A DNA stretch of 64,000 nt from positions 1-64,000 of the forward strand of contig NZ_JABTEX010000002.1 in assembly GCF_015711645.1 (NCBI RefSeq), in the 5' to 3' direction. The notes below the pieces were generated by a model. That model did not search any database, was not told the DNA's origin, and saw only the letters and a program-made list of their open reading frames with translations. The DNA is from Planomonospora sp. ID82291 (lineage in GTDB: Bacteria; Actinomycetota; Actinomycetes; Streptosporangiales; Streptosporangiaceae). Shown one piece after another: positions 16,487-26,951 of this stretch (positions are counted from its first letter, which is position 1; each line of letters begins with the position of its first letter). The translations under genes and the position numbers were made by a program.

Positions 16487-17542
16487 ATGACCGGCATCAC
16501 GGGCGGAACGCCATCGGTGCTGCCCGCCTGGGAAGGCGGCGCCGCGCCGCGCCGCGAGCCGCTGCTGGCCGTCGAGGACCTGCACGTGGAGTTCGCCACC
16601 CGGCAGGGCGTCGTGCAGGCGGTCAACGGGGTGGACTACGCGCTGGAGGCGGGCCAGACGCTGGCCGTGCTCGGCGAGTCGGGATCGGGCAAGTCCGTGA
16701 CCGCCCAGGCGATCATGGGCATCCTCGACACGCCCCCGGCGCGCGTCACCCGGGGGCGGATCCTCTTCCGGGGCACGGACCTGCTCGGGCTGAGCGAGGA
16801 GAACCGGGCGCGGGTCCGGGGCCGCCGGATCGCGATGATCTTCCAGGACGCGCTCTCCGCGCTGAACCCGGTCTTCACCGTGGGGTGGCAGATCGGCGAG
16901 ATGTTCCGGGTGCACCAGGGCGCCTCCCGGCGCGAGGCCGAGCGCCGGGCCGTCGAGCTGATGGACCGGGTCCGCATCCCCGGCGCCGCCCGCCGGCTGC
17001 ACGACTACCCGCACCAGTTCTCCGGCGGCATGCGCCAGCGCATCATGATCGCGATGGCGGTCGCGCTGGAGCCGGAGCTGCTGATCGCCGACGAGCCCAC
17101 CACGGCGCTCGACGTGACGGTGCAGGCGCAGATCATGGAGCTGCTCGCCGAGATCCAGCGCGAGAGCGGCATGGGGATGATCCTGATCACCCACGACCTC
17201 GGCGTGGTGGCCGACGCGGCCGACCGGATCGCCGTCATGTACGGCGGGCGGATCGTCGAGCACGCCCTCGTGCACGACGCCTACCGGGCCCCGGCCCACC
17301 CCTACACCCGGGGTCTGCTGGACTCGATCCCGCGCGTCGACCGCAAGGGACGCGAACTGCACGCGATCACGGGCCAGCCGCCGAACCTGCTGGACCTGCC
17401 GCCGGGCTGCTCCTTCGCCCCGCGCTGCCCCTACCGGCAGGGGGACTGCGCCGTCGAGGCGCCGCCGCTGCACCGGATCGGCCCGACCCGCGGCAGCGCC
17501 TGCCACTACTGGAGGGAGGTCCTCGATGGCAGCCACGGGTGA
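16487..17542 (+). CDS. Oligopeptide/dipeptide ABC transporter ATP-binding protein (DppD type)
   Basis: A 351-residue cytoplasmic ATPase. Walker A is [10 protein letters not shown], the signature is [16 protein letters not shown], Walker B is [12 protein letters not shown], and the switch His is in LITHDLG. The C-terminal oligopeptide-transporter extension has Cys residues in [21 protein letters not shown], a pattern that coordinates an iron-sulfur cluster in some Dpp ATPases. It pairs with the DppF-type subunit, whose gene overlaps it by 17 bases. The ATG at 16487 follows GGGGAGAG. Confidence 0.95.
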   Translation: MTGITGGTPSVLPAWEGGAAPRREPLLAVEDLHVEFATRQGVVQAVNGVDYALEAGQTLAVLGESGSGKSVTAQAIMGILDTPPARVTRGRILFRGTDLLGLSEENRARVRGRRIAMIFQDALSALNPVFTVGWQIGEMFRVHQGASRREAERRAVELMDRVRIPGAARRLHDYPHQFSGGMRQRIMIAMAVALEPELLIADEPTTALDVTVQAQIMELLAEIQRESGMGMILITHDLGVVADAADRIAVMYGGRIVEHALVHDAYRAPAHPYTRGLLDSIPRVDRKGRELHAITGQPPNLLDLPPGCSFAPRCPYRQGDCAVEAPPLHRIGPTRGSACHYWREVLDGSHG

Positions 17543-18542
17543 CCCGGTTCTCGAGGTCCGCGACCTGGTCAAGCACTTCCCGGTGACCCAGGGGGTCCTG
17601 GCCAGGAGGCAGGTCGGCGCGATCAGGGCGGTGGACGGCGTCTCCTTCGACCTGCGCCGGGGCGAGACGCTCGGCATCGTGGGCGAGTCCGGCTGCGGGA
17701 AGTCCACCCTGGCCAGGCTGCTGACGGCGCTGGAGCGGCCGACCTCGGGATCGGTGCGGGTCGGCGGCCGGGAGATCACCCGGATGAAGGGCGCCGAGCT
17801 CAAGCGGGTCCGCCGCAACATCCAGCTGGTGATGCAGGACCCGTACACCTCGCTGAACCCGCGGATGACCGTCGGGGACATCGTCGGCGAGCCGTACGAG
17901 ATCCACCCGGACGTGGTGCCCGCGGGCCGGCGCCGGCGCAGGGTGCAGGAGCTCCTGGAGATCGTGGGCCTGGACCCCGACCACGCCGACCGCTACCCGC
18001 ACCAGTTCTCCGGCGGGCAGCGCCAGCGCATCGGCATCGCGCGCGGGCTGGCGCTCCGGCCGGAGGTCATCATCTGCGACGAGCCGGTCTCGGCGCTCGA
18101 CGTGTCGATCCAGGCGCAGGTCGTCAACCTGCTGGGGCGGCTGCAGCGCGAGTTCGGCCTGTCCTACGTCTTCATCGCCCACGACCTGTCGGTGGTCCGG
18201 CACATCTCCGACCGCGTCGGCGTGATGTACCTCGGCACGATGGTCGAGCTCGGCCGGGACGCCGACATCTACGGCCGGCCGGAGCACCCCTACACCCTGG
18301 CGCTGCTGTCGGCGGCCCCGGTCCCCGACCCGGACGGGCGCGAACGGCGTGAGCGGATCGTCCTGCGGGGGGACCCGCCCTCGCCGGCCGACCCGCCGTC
18401 GGGCTGCCGGTTCCGCACGCGGTGCTGGAAGGCGCGGGACGTCTGCGCCCAGCAGGAACCGCCGCTGCAGGTACGGCCCGGCGCCTCGCACGAGAGCGCC
18501 TGCCACTTCCCCGAGCTGTACGCGGGGCCCCGTCCCCGCTGA
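17526..18542 (+). CDS. Oligopeptide/dipeptide ABC transporter ATP-binding protein (DppF type)
   Basis: A 338-residue cytoplasmic ATPase and last gene of the importer operon. Walker A is GESGCGKST, the signature is [16 protein letters not shown], Walker B is [12 protein letters not shown], and FIAHDLSVV carries the switch His. The C-terminal extension [20 protein letters not shown] repeats the four-Cys pattern seen in its partner. The start at ATG 17526 has GGAGGGAGG about 9 bases upstream, inside the preceding gene. Confidence 0.95.
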   Translation: MAATGDPVLEVRDLVKHFPVTQGVLARRQVGAIRAVDGVSFDLRRGETLGIVGESGCGKSTLARLLTALERPTSGSVRVGGREITRMKGAELKRVRRNIQLVMQDPYTSLNPRMTVGDIVGEPYEIHPDVVPAGRRRRRVQELLEIVGLDPDHADRYPHQFSGGQRQRIGIARGLALRPEVIICDEPVSALDVSIQAQVVNLLGRLQREFGLSYVFIAHDLSVVRHISDRVGVMYLGTMVELGRDADIYGRPEHPYTLALLSAAPVPDPDGRERRERIVLRGDPPSPADPPSGCRFRTRCWKARDVCAQQEPPLQVRPGASHESACHFPELYAGPRPR

Positions 18543-18656
18543 CCTCCGCTCCCCGCGCCGTGCCCGGCGCCCCGCACGGGAGCGCCTGCGGCCTCCTTCA
18601 GCCGTCTCCTTCAGCCGTCTCCGCCGGTCCCCGTCTCCGCCGGACTCCTGCGCGGG

Positions 18657-19820
18657 TCACCGGCCGCGGTGGGCGGGGGAGCGGCGCCGCCGGGTCAGCC
18701 GGTGGACCGTCAGGGCGAGGGCGAGCAGGACCGGCAGGACGCAGACGGCCCGGCGGGAGAGCGCCGCCTCGGCGAGCAGGCCGGGCGGGCTCCACTGCGG
18801 GGCGGAGGCCCGGAGCGGCCGGCGGCGGATCCCGGCCGCCTCCTCCAGAGCCCGGGCGGCGTTGACCACGCCGTGGCCGTAGACCGGGTCGTGCCCGTCC
18901 GCCGGGGCGTGCACGGTGCCGCGCTCGACGGCCCGGCGGACCTCGGCGGGCTTCAGATCGGGGAAGGCCGCCCTGACCAGCGCCGCCACCCCGGCGACCA
19001 GGGCGGCGGCGGAGCTCGTGCCGTCCCCCACCATGTAGGAGTCCGGCCCGTCGGCGGTGAGGATCCCGCTGCCCGGCGCGACCACCGACAGGTAGCCCTG
19101 CCGGTTGGAGAAGGACGTCACCCGCATCCGCTCGTCCACCGCGCCCACCGCGATCACCCCCGGATAGGCCGCGGGGAAGTTCCGCCGGTTCGGGCCCGCG
19201 CCGTCGTTGCCGGAGGAGGCCACCAGCACCGCGCCCCTGCCGAGGGCGTACCGCACCGCCCGCTCCTCGGCCGCGGAGCCCTTCCACGATCCGCCGCCGC
19301 CGCCCAGGGACATGCTGATCACCTGGGCGCCGTGGTCGGCGGCGTAGCGGATGCCCCGGGCCAGCGCGTCCTCGCCCCGCGCGCGGTCCCGGCCGCGCCG
19401 GGGGTCGTCGTTCTCCAGCGCGACCCGGACGGACAGGACCGTCACGGCGGGGGCGACCCCGGTGACGCCCGGCGAGCGGCCGTCGCCGTGCCCGCGGCCG
19501 GCGATGACGCTGGCCATGGCGGTGCCGTGGCGCCCCCACAGCGCTCTCCTGCGCGCCGTGCCCGTCAGGTCGGGGCCCTCGACCACCGCGCCCGCCAGGT
19601 CGGGGTGGGAGGCGTCGACCCCCGTGTCCAGCACCGCGACGGTCACCCCCTCGCCGCGGGTGGTCCGCCAGGCGTCCCGGGCCTCCAGCGCGGTCAGCGC
19701 CCACTGCGGCTCCGTCCGGCTCCGGGGCGCGGGGGACCCGTCGGCGGGGGCGGCGGGCCAGGTGAACGCGGTCAGGACGGTCACGGCCAGAGCGGCGCCG
19801 AACGCGCGTGCAGAGGACAC
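18657..19820 (-). CDS. S8 family subtilisin-like serine protease (mycosin-like), membrane-anchored
   Basis: A 387-residue exported protease. A signal peptide (to about residue 27) is followed by the catalytic triad: Asp65 in AVLDTGVDASHPDL, His98 in GRHGTAMASVIAG, and Ser269 in GDGTSSAAALVAG, with the oxyanion Asn in VASSGNDG. A C-terminal membrane helix (AVCVLPVLLALALTVHRL) with a basic tail anchors it, as in mycosins of ESX secretion systems. No ESX genes are adjacent, so its substrate is unknown. The start is GTG 19820. Confidence 0.92.
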   Translation of the reverse strand: MSSARAFGAALAVTVLTAFTWPAAPADGSPAPRSRTEPQWALTALEARDAWRTTRGEGVTVAVLDTGVDASHPDLAGAVVEGPDLTGTARRRALWGRHGTAMASVIAGRGHGDGRSPGVTGVAPAVTVLSVRVALENDDPRRGRDRARGEDALARGIRYAADHGAQVISMSLGGGGGSWKGSAAEERAVRYALGRGAVLVASSGNDGAGPNRRNFPAAYPGVIAVGAVDERMRVTSFSNRQGYLSVVAPGSGILTADGPDSYMVGDGTSSAAALVAGVAALVRAAFPDLKPAEVRRAVERGTVHAPADGHDPVYGHGVVNAARALEEAAGIRRRPLRASAPQWSPPGLLAEAALSRRAVCVLPVLLALALTVHRLTRRRRSPAHRGR

Positions 19821-20129
19821 GGCGACCTCGTCAAAGGGGGAGGGGAGATGTCACGGGGGATTCTGACACGTGATCACCGGGTCGGTCCGGTGCTTTCAGT
19901 AAACGAGACAATACGGATGGTTATGACCTTTAGTCACACCGGCATCATCGGTGAGGCGGCGTGTGCCGTATGCGGTGTATGGGCCGGTAGGAGGGCCGGC
20001 ACCGGGCGTCGGGTCCGGTGCGGGGACCGGTGCGGGCCGCACGCGGGCTCCGGACGGCGGGCCGGACGGCGGGCCGGACGGTGGACCGGACGGTGGACCG
20101 GTACCGGGCACCAGGGGCCGGCGCCGGGC
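19821..20129. repeat. Intergenic region with 12-bp tandem repeat
   Basis: The protease promoter should lie in the AT-richer part at 19860-19960. At 20051-20098 a 12-bp unit occurs four times: two copies of CGGACGGCGGGC, then two of CGGACGGTGGAC. The array lies just beyond the 3' end of the SAM hydrolase gene. No gene is seen. Confidence 0.75.
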
Positions 20130-20936
20130 TCAGGGGGCCGGCGCGAGCCGCACGTGGGCTCCGGGCGGGAGGCCGAGGCGCTGCGAGGCGTCGCCGGAGT
20201 GCACCGCCAGCGCGATCAGCCCGGCCGAGTCGGTGAAGGCGACCAGGTCGCCCGGGGGGACCGCGGCGAACGTCTCGCGGAACGGCACCGCGATCTGCCG
20301 CCTGCCCAGCCGGACCGCCAGCACGCTGCCCGCCCGCACGCCCAGGGAGCCCAGGTCGCCCGAGCTGATGGAGAGCTGGACGTTGCCGTAGCGGTCCACC
20401 GACAGCACCTCGCCCTCCACGGCGCCCTCCCGGAGCAGGGAGGCCGGGGCGGGGAAGGCGAACAGCCGGTCCGGCGGGATCGCCGGGCCGAGCTCGGCCG
20501 GAGCGCGGCCGGTCGCCAGGTGGGCGGCCACGGGGGCGAAGACGTCGCGTCCCTGGAACGTCGGCGAGACCCGGTCCAGGAAGAACTCCGGGCGGACGAG
20601 CTCGTGGGCCGCCCGCGCGCCGCCGGCGGCGTGGACCGCCCAGGACAGCACCCCGTTGTCCGGACCGAGGAAGACGTGGTCGCCCGCCTCCACCGCCACG
20701 GCCCGCCGGGAGCCGCCGGGGCCGGGGTCGATGACGGCGACGTGTACGCCCGCGGGGAGATAGGGAACCGTCTGTGCCAGGATCGCCGCGCCGCGCCGTA
20801 CGTCGCCGGAGGGCACGAGGTGGCACACGTCGATGATGCGGATCCCCGGTGCGATCCCGGCGATGACGCCGTGGCACATGGCGACGTAGCCGTCTTCCAG
20901 CCCGTAGTCGGTGAGGAGGGTGATGACAGAGGTCAC
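20130..20936 (-). CDS. SAM hydrolase / S-adenosylmethionine hydroxide adenosyltransferase family protein
   Basis: A 268-residue protein of the DUF62 family, related to fluorinase and chlorinase. It opens with ITLLTDYGLEDGYVAMCHGVI, the family signature, and contains VAVIDPGPGG, FLGPDNGVLSWAV and FQGRDVFAPVAAHL. Family members hydrolyse SAM to adenosine and methionine using water activated by an Asp-Arg-His set. Halogenase-specific loops are not apparent. I choose GTG 20936 because the conserved domain begins four residues later; there is no good ribosome binding site, so a leaderless start is possible. Confidence 0.88.
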   Translation of the reverse strand: MTSVITLLTDYGLEDGYVAMCHGVIAGIAPGIRIIDVCHLVPSGDVRRGAAILAQTVPYLPAGVHVAVIDPGPGGSRRAVAVEAGDHVFLGPDNGVLSWAVHAAGGARAAHELVRPEFFLDRVSPTFQGRDVFAPVAAHLATGRAPAELGPAIPPDRLFAFPAPASLLREGAVEGEVLSVDRYGNVQLSISSGDLGSLGVRAGSVLAVRLGRRQIAVPFRETFAAVPPGDLVAFTDSAGLIALAVHSGDASQRLGLPPGAHVRLAPAP

Positions 20937-21052
20937 ATCAGGTGACTGTACGTCCGACCATCTGCCATGAACAGCCGGAAATTCCCGACTATCCTGGCAT
21001 CGGGCCGCGTGCGCGCGGTGGATCACCGTGCGCCCGACCGAGGAGGACACCC

Positions 21053-21535
21053 ATGGACACTGCGCCGATCCCCGGTGACGGTGCTGCTCCGGACGCCGTC
21101 CGGCACGCCGCTCAGGACGGCGCCCGGGAGGCCGCTCAGGACGGCGCCCGGGACGGCGCCCGGGAGGCCGCTCAGGACGGCGCCCGGGACGGCGCCCGGG
21201 AGGCCGCTCAGGACGGTGCCCGGGACGGTGCCCGGGAGGCCGCTCAGGACGGTGCCCGGGACGGTGCCCGGGAGGCCGCCGCGCGGGCCCTCACCGAGCG
21301 GGAGCGGGAGCTGCTCGCCTTCGAGCGCCAGTGGTGGCGCTACGCGGGCGCCAAGGAGCAGGCCATCCGCGAGGCGTTCGGCCTGTCCGCCACCCGTTAC
21401 TACCAGTTGCTCAGCGAGCTCGTCGAGCGGCCCGAGGCCCTCGCCCACGACCCGATGCTGGTCAAGCGCCTGCGCCGGCTCCGCGAGAGCCGCAGGCGCG
21501 ACCGCGCCGCCCGGCGGCTGGGCTTGCGCCCCTGA
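21053..21535 (+). CDS. DUF3263 protein with an N-terminal tandem repeat
   Basis: A 160-residue protein. The C-terminal half is the conserved actinobacterial DUF3263 domain (LTERERELLAFERQWW...AFGLSATRYYQLL...MLVKRLRRLRESR), a helical domain that resembles a DNA-binding fold but has no established function. The N-terminal 75 residues are repeats of AAQDGARDGARE encoded by 36-bp units (see the repeat entry); typical members lack this. The ATG at 21053 has AGGAGG 6 bases upstream. Confidence 0.88.
   Translation: MDTAPIPGDGAAPDAVRHAAQDGAREAAQDGARDGAREAAQDGARDGAREAAQDGARDGAREAAQDGARDGAREAAARALTERERELLAFERQWWRYAGAKEQAIREAFGLSATRYYQLLSELVERPEALAHDPMLVKRLRRLRESRRRDRAARRLGLRP
21107..21274 (+). repeat. 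36-bp in-frame tandem repeat in the DUF3263 gene
   Basis: One short copy (21107-21130, 24 bases) then four full 36-bp copies (21131-21166, 21167-21202, 21203-21238, 21239-21274), each starting GCCGCTCAGGACGG. The last two have GGTGCC where the earlier ones have GGCGCC. Unit length is a multiple of three, so copy number changes keep the frame. Charged, helix-compatible residues are encoded. Confidence 0.95.
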
Positions 21536-21642
21536 TCCGCGGGTACGGCACCGGCGGCCCCGTCCCGGCGGGCACCCCGGGGGTACGGGATCCGGCAGGA
21601 CGGGCAGCGAACCATGATCTTCAACAGGACGGGTGGCGAAGC

Positions 21643-22413
21643 ATGATCGAAGCACTGGAGGCGATCGTGGCCGACCCCGCCGGAGCGGTGGTCGGCCTCG
21701 ACTTCGACGGCACGCTCGCGCCGATCGTGCCCGATCCGGAGGCGGCCAGGATCCACCCGGCCGGGCCCGGGGCGCTGGCCCGGCTCGGCGGACTGGTCGG
21801 CTCCCTGGTCGTGGTCACGGGCCGCCCGGCGGCCACGGCCGTCGAGTACGGCTCGCTGGCCGCGGTGCCCGGCCTGGTCGTGCTCGGCCACTACGGCCTC
21901 GAACGCTGGGAGGGCGGCGAGCTGTCCAGTCCGCCGCCGCACCCCGGCCTGACCGCGGTCAGGGCCGAGCTGCCCGCGCTGGTCGCCGGGATCGCCGGGG
22001 TGCGGATCGAGGACAAGGGGCGGGCGGTGGCCGTGCACACCCGGCGGACCGCGGCGCCGCAGGCCGCGCTCGACGCACTGGCCGGACCGGTCGCCGCGCT
22101 GGCCGCCGAGACGGGCCTGGCGGTCGAGCCGGGCAAGTTCGTGCTGGAGCTCCGGCCGCCGGGCACGGACAAGGGGCTGGCGCTGAGCGGCTTCCTGCGG
22201 GAGCGCTCGGCGCGCTCGGTGCTGTTCGCCGGGGACGACCTGGGCGACCTGGCGGCCTTCGAGGCCGTACGGACCTGCGGGCTGCCCGGCGTGACGGTGT
22301 TCAGCGGGTCGGCCGAACTCAGCGTGGCGGCCGACGTCGTGGTGGACGGGCCCGCCGGCGTCGTCGAGCTGCTCGACGCGATCAGCGACGCGATCATCGC
22401 GCGCCGGTCGTGA
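21643..22413 (+). CDS. otsB: Trehalose-6-phosphate phosphatase
   Basis: A 256-residue HAD-superfamily phosphatase that removes phosphate from trehalose 6-phosphate. HAD motif I is GLDFDGTLAPIV (nucleophile Asp), motif II includes VVVTGRP, and the metal-binding motif IV is FAGDDLGDLAAF. EPGKFVLELRP and GTDKGLAL are trehalose-phosphatase features. The ATG at 21643 is preferred; the ribosome binding site (GGGTGG) is moderate. Its biosynthetic partner otsA lies about 2 kb away on the other strand. Confidence 0.93.
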   Translation: MIEALEAIVADPAGAVVGLDFDGTLAPIVPDPEAARIHPAGPGALARLGGLVGSLVVVTGRPAATAVEYGSLAAVPGLVVLGHYGLERWEGGELSSPPPHPGLTAVRAELPALVAGIAGVRIEDKGRAVAVHTRRTAAPQAALDALAGPVAALAAETGLAVEPGKFVLELRPPGTDKGLALSGFLRERSARSVLFAGDDLGDLAAFEAVRTCGLPGVTVFSGSAELSVAADVVVDGPAGVVELLDAISDAIIARRS

Positions 22414-22474
22414 TCCGGGGCGGCACAACCGGCCGTCAAGTCGGCGGCAAGTGGCGGCCGGTAGCTTGCCCGGC

Positions 22475-23131
22475 ATGAGAAAGCGATCTTTCGTCCTCGC
22501 CGCGCTGGCCGGCGTCACCGTGCTCGCCGCCCCGGTCACTGCCTCGGCCGCCGCTGGAGCCGCTCCCGGGGCCGCTTCCGGGGCCGCTTCCGGGGCCGCT
22601 TCCGGGGCCGCGGAGACCTCGGGGCCGACGGCCGCGCAGGCCGCGGGGACCCGGACCGTCTCCTTCCGGGGGATGAGGCTGCGGGTGCCCTCCGGCTGGC
22701 AGGTGCACCGCCAGGGCGACTGGATGCTGGTGCAGACGGGCCGGTGCGACCGGCCCGCCTACTTCGCCCCCGGGTGCAAGGGCTTCTGGGTGCTCGGCCC
22801 GAAGGCGATCAAGTACGGCCGCGAGGGCTTCGGCCCCTACAGCGGCGAGCAGCCCTTCTACCCGGCCAGTGACGTGCAGTCCTGCCCCTTCAGCGCCAAG
22901 ACCGGCCAGGTCCTCGGCAAGCCCACCGCGGTAGGCCTGCGCCGGGTCGGGCCCGGGCACACGGCGAAGTACGTCTCCTGGTTCGGCCGGTGCGTGACGC
23001 ACCAGGGCGGGCGGCAGACGGCGACCTTCGCCCAGCGGGAGTGGTTCCTGCCCACCTCGAAGATCCTGGTGGTGGACGTGTGGAACACCCCGGGGCTGTC
23101 GAAGGTGCTGAAGAACGCCACCTGGAGCTGA
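22475..23131 (+). CDS. Secreted protein of unknown function
   Basis: A 218-residue exported protein. The signal peptide (MRKRSFVLAALAGVTVLAAP...ASA) is followed by a short Ala-Ser-Gly repeat (GAASGAASGAASGA), then a compact domain beginning FRGMRLRVPSGWQVHRQGDW with four cysteines (CDRPAYFAPGC, QSCPF, GRCVTH) that probably form two disulfides. I recognise no family. It follows otsB by about 60 bases and may share its transcript. Confidence 0.75.
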   Translation: MRKRSFVLAALAGVTVLAAPVTASAAAGAAPGAASGAASGAASGAAETSGPTAAQAAGTRTVSFRGMRLRVPSGWQVHRQGDWMLVQTGRCDRPAYFAPGCKGFWVLGPKAIKYGREGFGPYSGEQPFYPASDVQSCPFSAKTGQVLGKPTAVGLRRVGPGHTAKYVSWFGRCVTHQGGRQTATFAQREWFLPTSKILVVDVWNTPGLSKVLKNATWS

Positions 23132-23188
23132 CCGGCGGGGAGGCGGGACCGGGCCGGCGGGGCGCTGCCCCGCCCGCCGCGGGGCCGG

Positions 23189-24346
23189 CTACCGGCCGCC
23201 GGCCAGGATCCCGCCGACGGCCAGGCCGATCAGCACGGGGACCATGAGGAAGGCCCGCTGGGCGCCGAACCCGTCGGCCAGCGCGCCCAGCACGAACGGT
23301 CCGGCACCGATGGCCAGGCCGGAGAAGACGGAGGCCACGGCCGAGGCCCGGTCCGGGCGGCCGCCGGAGGCGGCGAGCAGCCGTGAGAGCGCCAGCGGGA
23401 AGTGCAGCGCGACACCGGTCCCGGACAGCACCAGGCCCAGGTAGGACACGACGGGGTTCCCGCTCGCCCAGAAGACCGCCCAGCCCGCGCCGGTGAGCGC
23501 GAGCGCGCCGACGAACAGCGCGGCCGGCGCGACCCGCAGGGCCAGCCGGGCGCCGCCCCACCGGCCGACGGCCATGCCGGCGGTGAACGCGGTCAGGGCG
23601 GTCGCCGCCACCGCCGGGGACAGCCCCGTCTGGTCGGCGACCAGTTTCGCCGCCCACAGGTTGAAGCAGAACTCCATCGCCACGCAGCAGAACAGCACCG
23701 TGCCGGCCAGGTAGAACCGCCCGCCGAACCGCCGCCCGGCCACCGGGGCCGCGCCGTCCGCCGCGGGACCGGCTCCGGGGAACCGGACGCGGCCCATGGC
23801 CAGGACGAGCAGGACGCTCGCGACCGGGGTGGCCAGCAGCGCGGCCCGCCAGCCGAGCGCGCTCTGCGCGGCCAGGCTGACCAGGAACGGCACCGCCACG
23901 CCGACGGTCACGCACACCGCGTTGGCCTCGCTGATCGCCGCGGGACCCGCCGGGCCGTGGTGGTCGCTGAGCACGGCCATGCCCGAGTAGAGCATGATCG
24001 AGGCCATTCCGCCGGCGACGGCGTACCCGAGGAGGGTGACCGGCAGGACGCCGCCGGACAGCACTAGCAGCACGCCGGCGTTCATCCCGGCCAGGCCGGT
24101 CCAGGTGACGGCCCGGCGGCCGATCGCGCGGGTCAGCCGGGGCAGCGCGAGTCCGGTCAGGACGGCGCCGGCCGCCATGGCGGTGCCGTGCAGTCCGGCG
24201 ACCGCCTGGGTGAGCCCCAGGTCGAGGCGGAGCAGCGGCAGGACCGCGCTGAGACCGTACAGGTAGGTGGCGAAGACGCCGAGCTGGAGGTAGACGAGCC
24301 AGGTGGCGCGGTCACGGACCAGCCGGACGGACGTGATCGCGGTCAC
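23189..24346 (-). CDS. MFS transporter (sugar/cyanate-type exporter fold)
   Basis: A 385-residue major facilitator protein with about 12 hydrophobic helices. The loop between helices 2 and 3 has GLALPRLTRAIGRRAVTWTGLAG, matching the MFS signature region, and a similar loop after helix 8 reads GRWGGARLALRVAP. The substrate cannot be inferred. It starts at GTG 24346 with GGGGGAA upstream, about 40 bases after otsA on the same strand, so the two may be cotranscribed. Confidence 0.85.
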   Translation of the reverse strand: MTAITSVRLVRDRATWLVYLQLGVFATYLYGLSAVLPLLRLDLGLTQAVAGLHGTAMAAGAVLTGLALPRLTRAIGRRAVTWTGLAGMNAGVLLVLSGGVLPVTLLGYAVAGGMASIMLYSGMAVLSDHHGPAGPAAISEANAVCVTVGVAVPFLVSLAAQSALGWRAALLATPVASVLLVLAMGRVRFPGAGPAADGAAPVAGRRFGGRFYLAGTVLFCCVAMEFCFNLWAAKLVADQTGLSPAVAATALTAFTAGMAVGRWGGARLALRVAPAALFVGALALTGAGWAVFWASGNPVVSYLGLVLSGTGVALHFPLALSRLLAASGGRPDRASAVASVFSGLAIGAGPFVLGALADGFGAQRAFLMVPVLIGLAVGGILAGGR

Positions 24347-24388
24347 CGGTGTTCCCCCAGCGGACGGAAGGCGAGATGTCCACCGAAA

Positions 24389-25834
<1,446 letters not shown>

Positions 25835-25991
25835 CTGATTTTTCCTCGTCTAGGACATGCCCCTTGTCCCCTGCCTACTGCGGACGGCGGCCGGTCGGTC
25901 CGTCCCGGGGCACGCTTGCCCCAGAGGTTAACCAAACATTGCCGCCGCCCATAGGATGTCCACCGACTGTGATCGCTGATGGGGGCTCGGG

Positions 25992-26549
25992 ATGGCGCTG
26001 GACGAGACGACCGAGGCACTCGCCCGCGCGGCCGCCCAGGGCGACCACCGCGCGCTGGGCGAGCTGCTCAAGCGGATCGAGCCCGAGGTGCTGCGGCACT
26101 GCGGCCGGATCCTGCCCTACCGGCAGGACGCCGAGGAGGCGTGCCAGGACACCCTGCTGGCGGTGGCCCGCAACATCGGCCGCTTCGAGGGCCGGGCCCG
26201 GTTCACCACCTGGCTGCACATCGTCACGGCGAACTGCGCCCGGACGACCTACCGCTCGCTGAAGCGCCGGGCGGCCGAGCAGAGCTCCGACGAGCTGCCG
26301 CTGCAGAAGCCCGACGTGGCCCGGGTGAGCGTGATCGCCGGGTCCCGGCTGGACCTGCTCGACGTGATGGAGGCGCTGGAGGCGGAGAAGCCCGAGCTGG
26401 CCCAGGCGCTGGTGCTGCGCGACATCTGCCAGCTCGACTACAACGAGGTGGCCGAGCAGCTCGGCATCCCGCTGGGCACCGCCAAGTCCCGCATCCACCA
26501 GGCGCGCAAGTACGTCCAGAACGCGCTGGGCGACGCCTACGGCTTCTGA
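25992..26549 (+). CDS. ECF-type RNA polymerase sigma factor
   Basis: A 185-residue sigma-70 family protein with only regions 2 and 4. Region 2 includes LPYRQDAEEACQDTLLAVARNI, which contacts core RNA polymerase, and FTTWLHIVTANCARTTYR for -10 recognition. Region 4 has LDYNEVAEQLGIPLGTAKSRIHQARKY, the -35 helix-turn-helix. No anti-sigma gene is adjacent, so its control is unknown. The ATG at 25992 follows a GGGGG run. A 14-bp repeat array begins right after its stop. Confidence 0.92.
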   Translation: MALDETTEALARAAAQGDHRALGELLKRIEPEVLRHCGRILPYRQDAEEACQDTLLAVARNIGRFEGRARFTTWLHIVTANCARTTYRSLKRRAAEQSSDELPLQKPDVARVSVIAGSRLDLLDVMEALEAEKPELAQALVLRDICQLDYNEVAEQLGIPLGTAKSRIHQARKYVQNALGDAYGF

Positions 26550-26554
26550 ACGCC

Positions 26555-26680
26555 GGTCCGGCGGCCCCGGTCCGGCGGCCCCGGTCCGGCGGCCCCGGTC
26601 CGGCGGCCCCGGTCCGGCGGCCCCGGTCCGGCGGCCCCGGTCCGGCGGCCCCGGTCCGGCGGGTGCGGTCCGGCGGGTGC
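26555..26680 (+). repeat. 14-bp tandem repeat array, nine copies
   Basis: Seven perfect copies of GGTCCGGCGGCCCC (starts 26555, 26569, 26583, 26597, 26611, 26625, 26639) and two variant copies ending GGTGC (26653, 26667). The array begins 6 bases after the sigma factor stop. Each unit contains the near-palindrome CCGGCGG, so the transcript could fold into several hairpins and may serve as a terminator. Confidence 0.95.
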
Positions 26681-26798
26681 GCGGGGCGTCCGCCGACCGG
26701 CATGTCCCGTCTCGGGAGATGAGACGGATGGCCGAAGCGGTGAACGGCCGGGGTAGAGTGCTTGCAACCTGCTCAGCAGGTTCGACAACTGAATATTG

Positions 26799-26935
26799 CT
26801 CATCCAGAGGGGTGGAGGGACCGGCCCTGCGAAGCCCCGGCAACCCTCCCGGCGCACGACCCGTGATCTGACGGGGTCGGCCGGGACAGGTGCCAATTCC
26901 GGTCTGCGACCACGGTGGCCGCAGACGAAGATGAG
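26799..26935 (+). promoter_or_regulatory. SAM-I (S-box) riboswitch upstream of thrC
   Basis: The leader has the S-box core: CCAGAGGGGTGGAGGGACCGG, then CGAAGCCCCGGCAACC and CAGGTGCCAATTCC, which are the invariant SAM-binding and pseudoknot segments. P1 is formed by CTCATC (26799-26804) and GATGAG (26930-26935). The P1 3' strand abuts and partly overlaps the GAGGGAAAGG ribosome binding region (26933-26942) of thrC, so SAM binding probably blocks translation initiation (inference). A 17-bp palindrome (AACCTGCT-C-AGCAGGTT, 26766-26782) lies just upstream. Confidence 0.92.
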
Positions 26936-26951
26936 GGAAAGGCCTCGCTTC

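Noticed and set aside
18657-19820. Part of an ESX (type VII) secretion cluster
   Set aside because: The protease resembles mycosins, but no EccB, EccC, EccD, EsxA or PE/PPE-like genes are near.
20130-20936. Fluorinase or chlorinase for a halogenated natural product
   Set aside because: The family signature fits the common SAM hydrolase group, and no biosynthetic genes are adjacent.
26555-26680. CRISPR array
   Set aside because: The 14-bp units are directly adjacent with no unique spacers, and no cas genes are near.
26761-26800. tRNA-like sequence (CAGGTTCGACAAC) before thrC
   Set aside because: It resembles a T-loop but no acceptor, D or anticodon arms can be drawn; it is part of a 17-bp palindrome upstream of the riboswitch.
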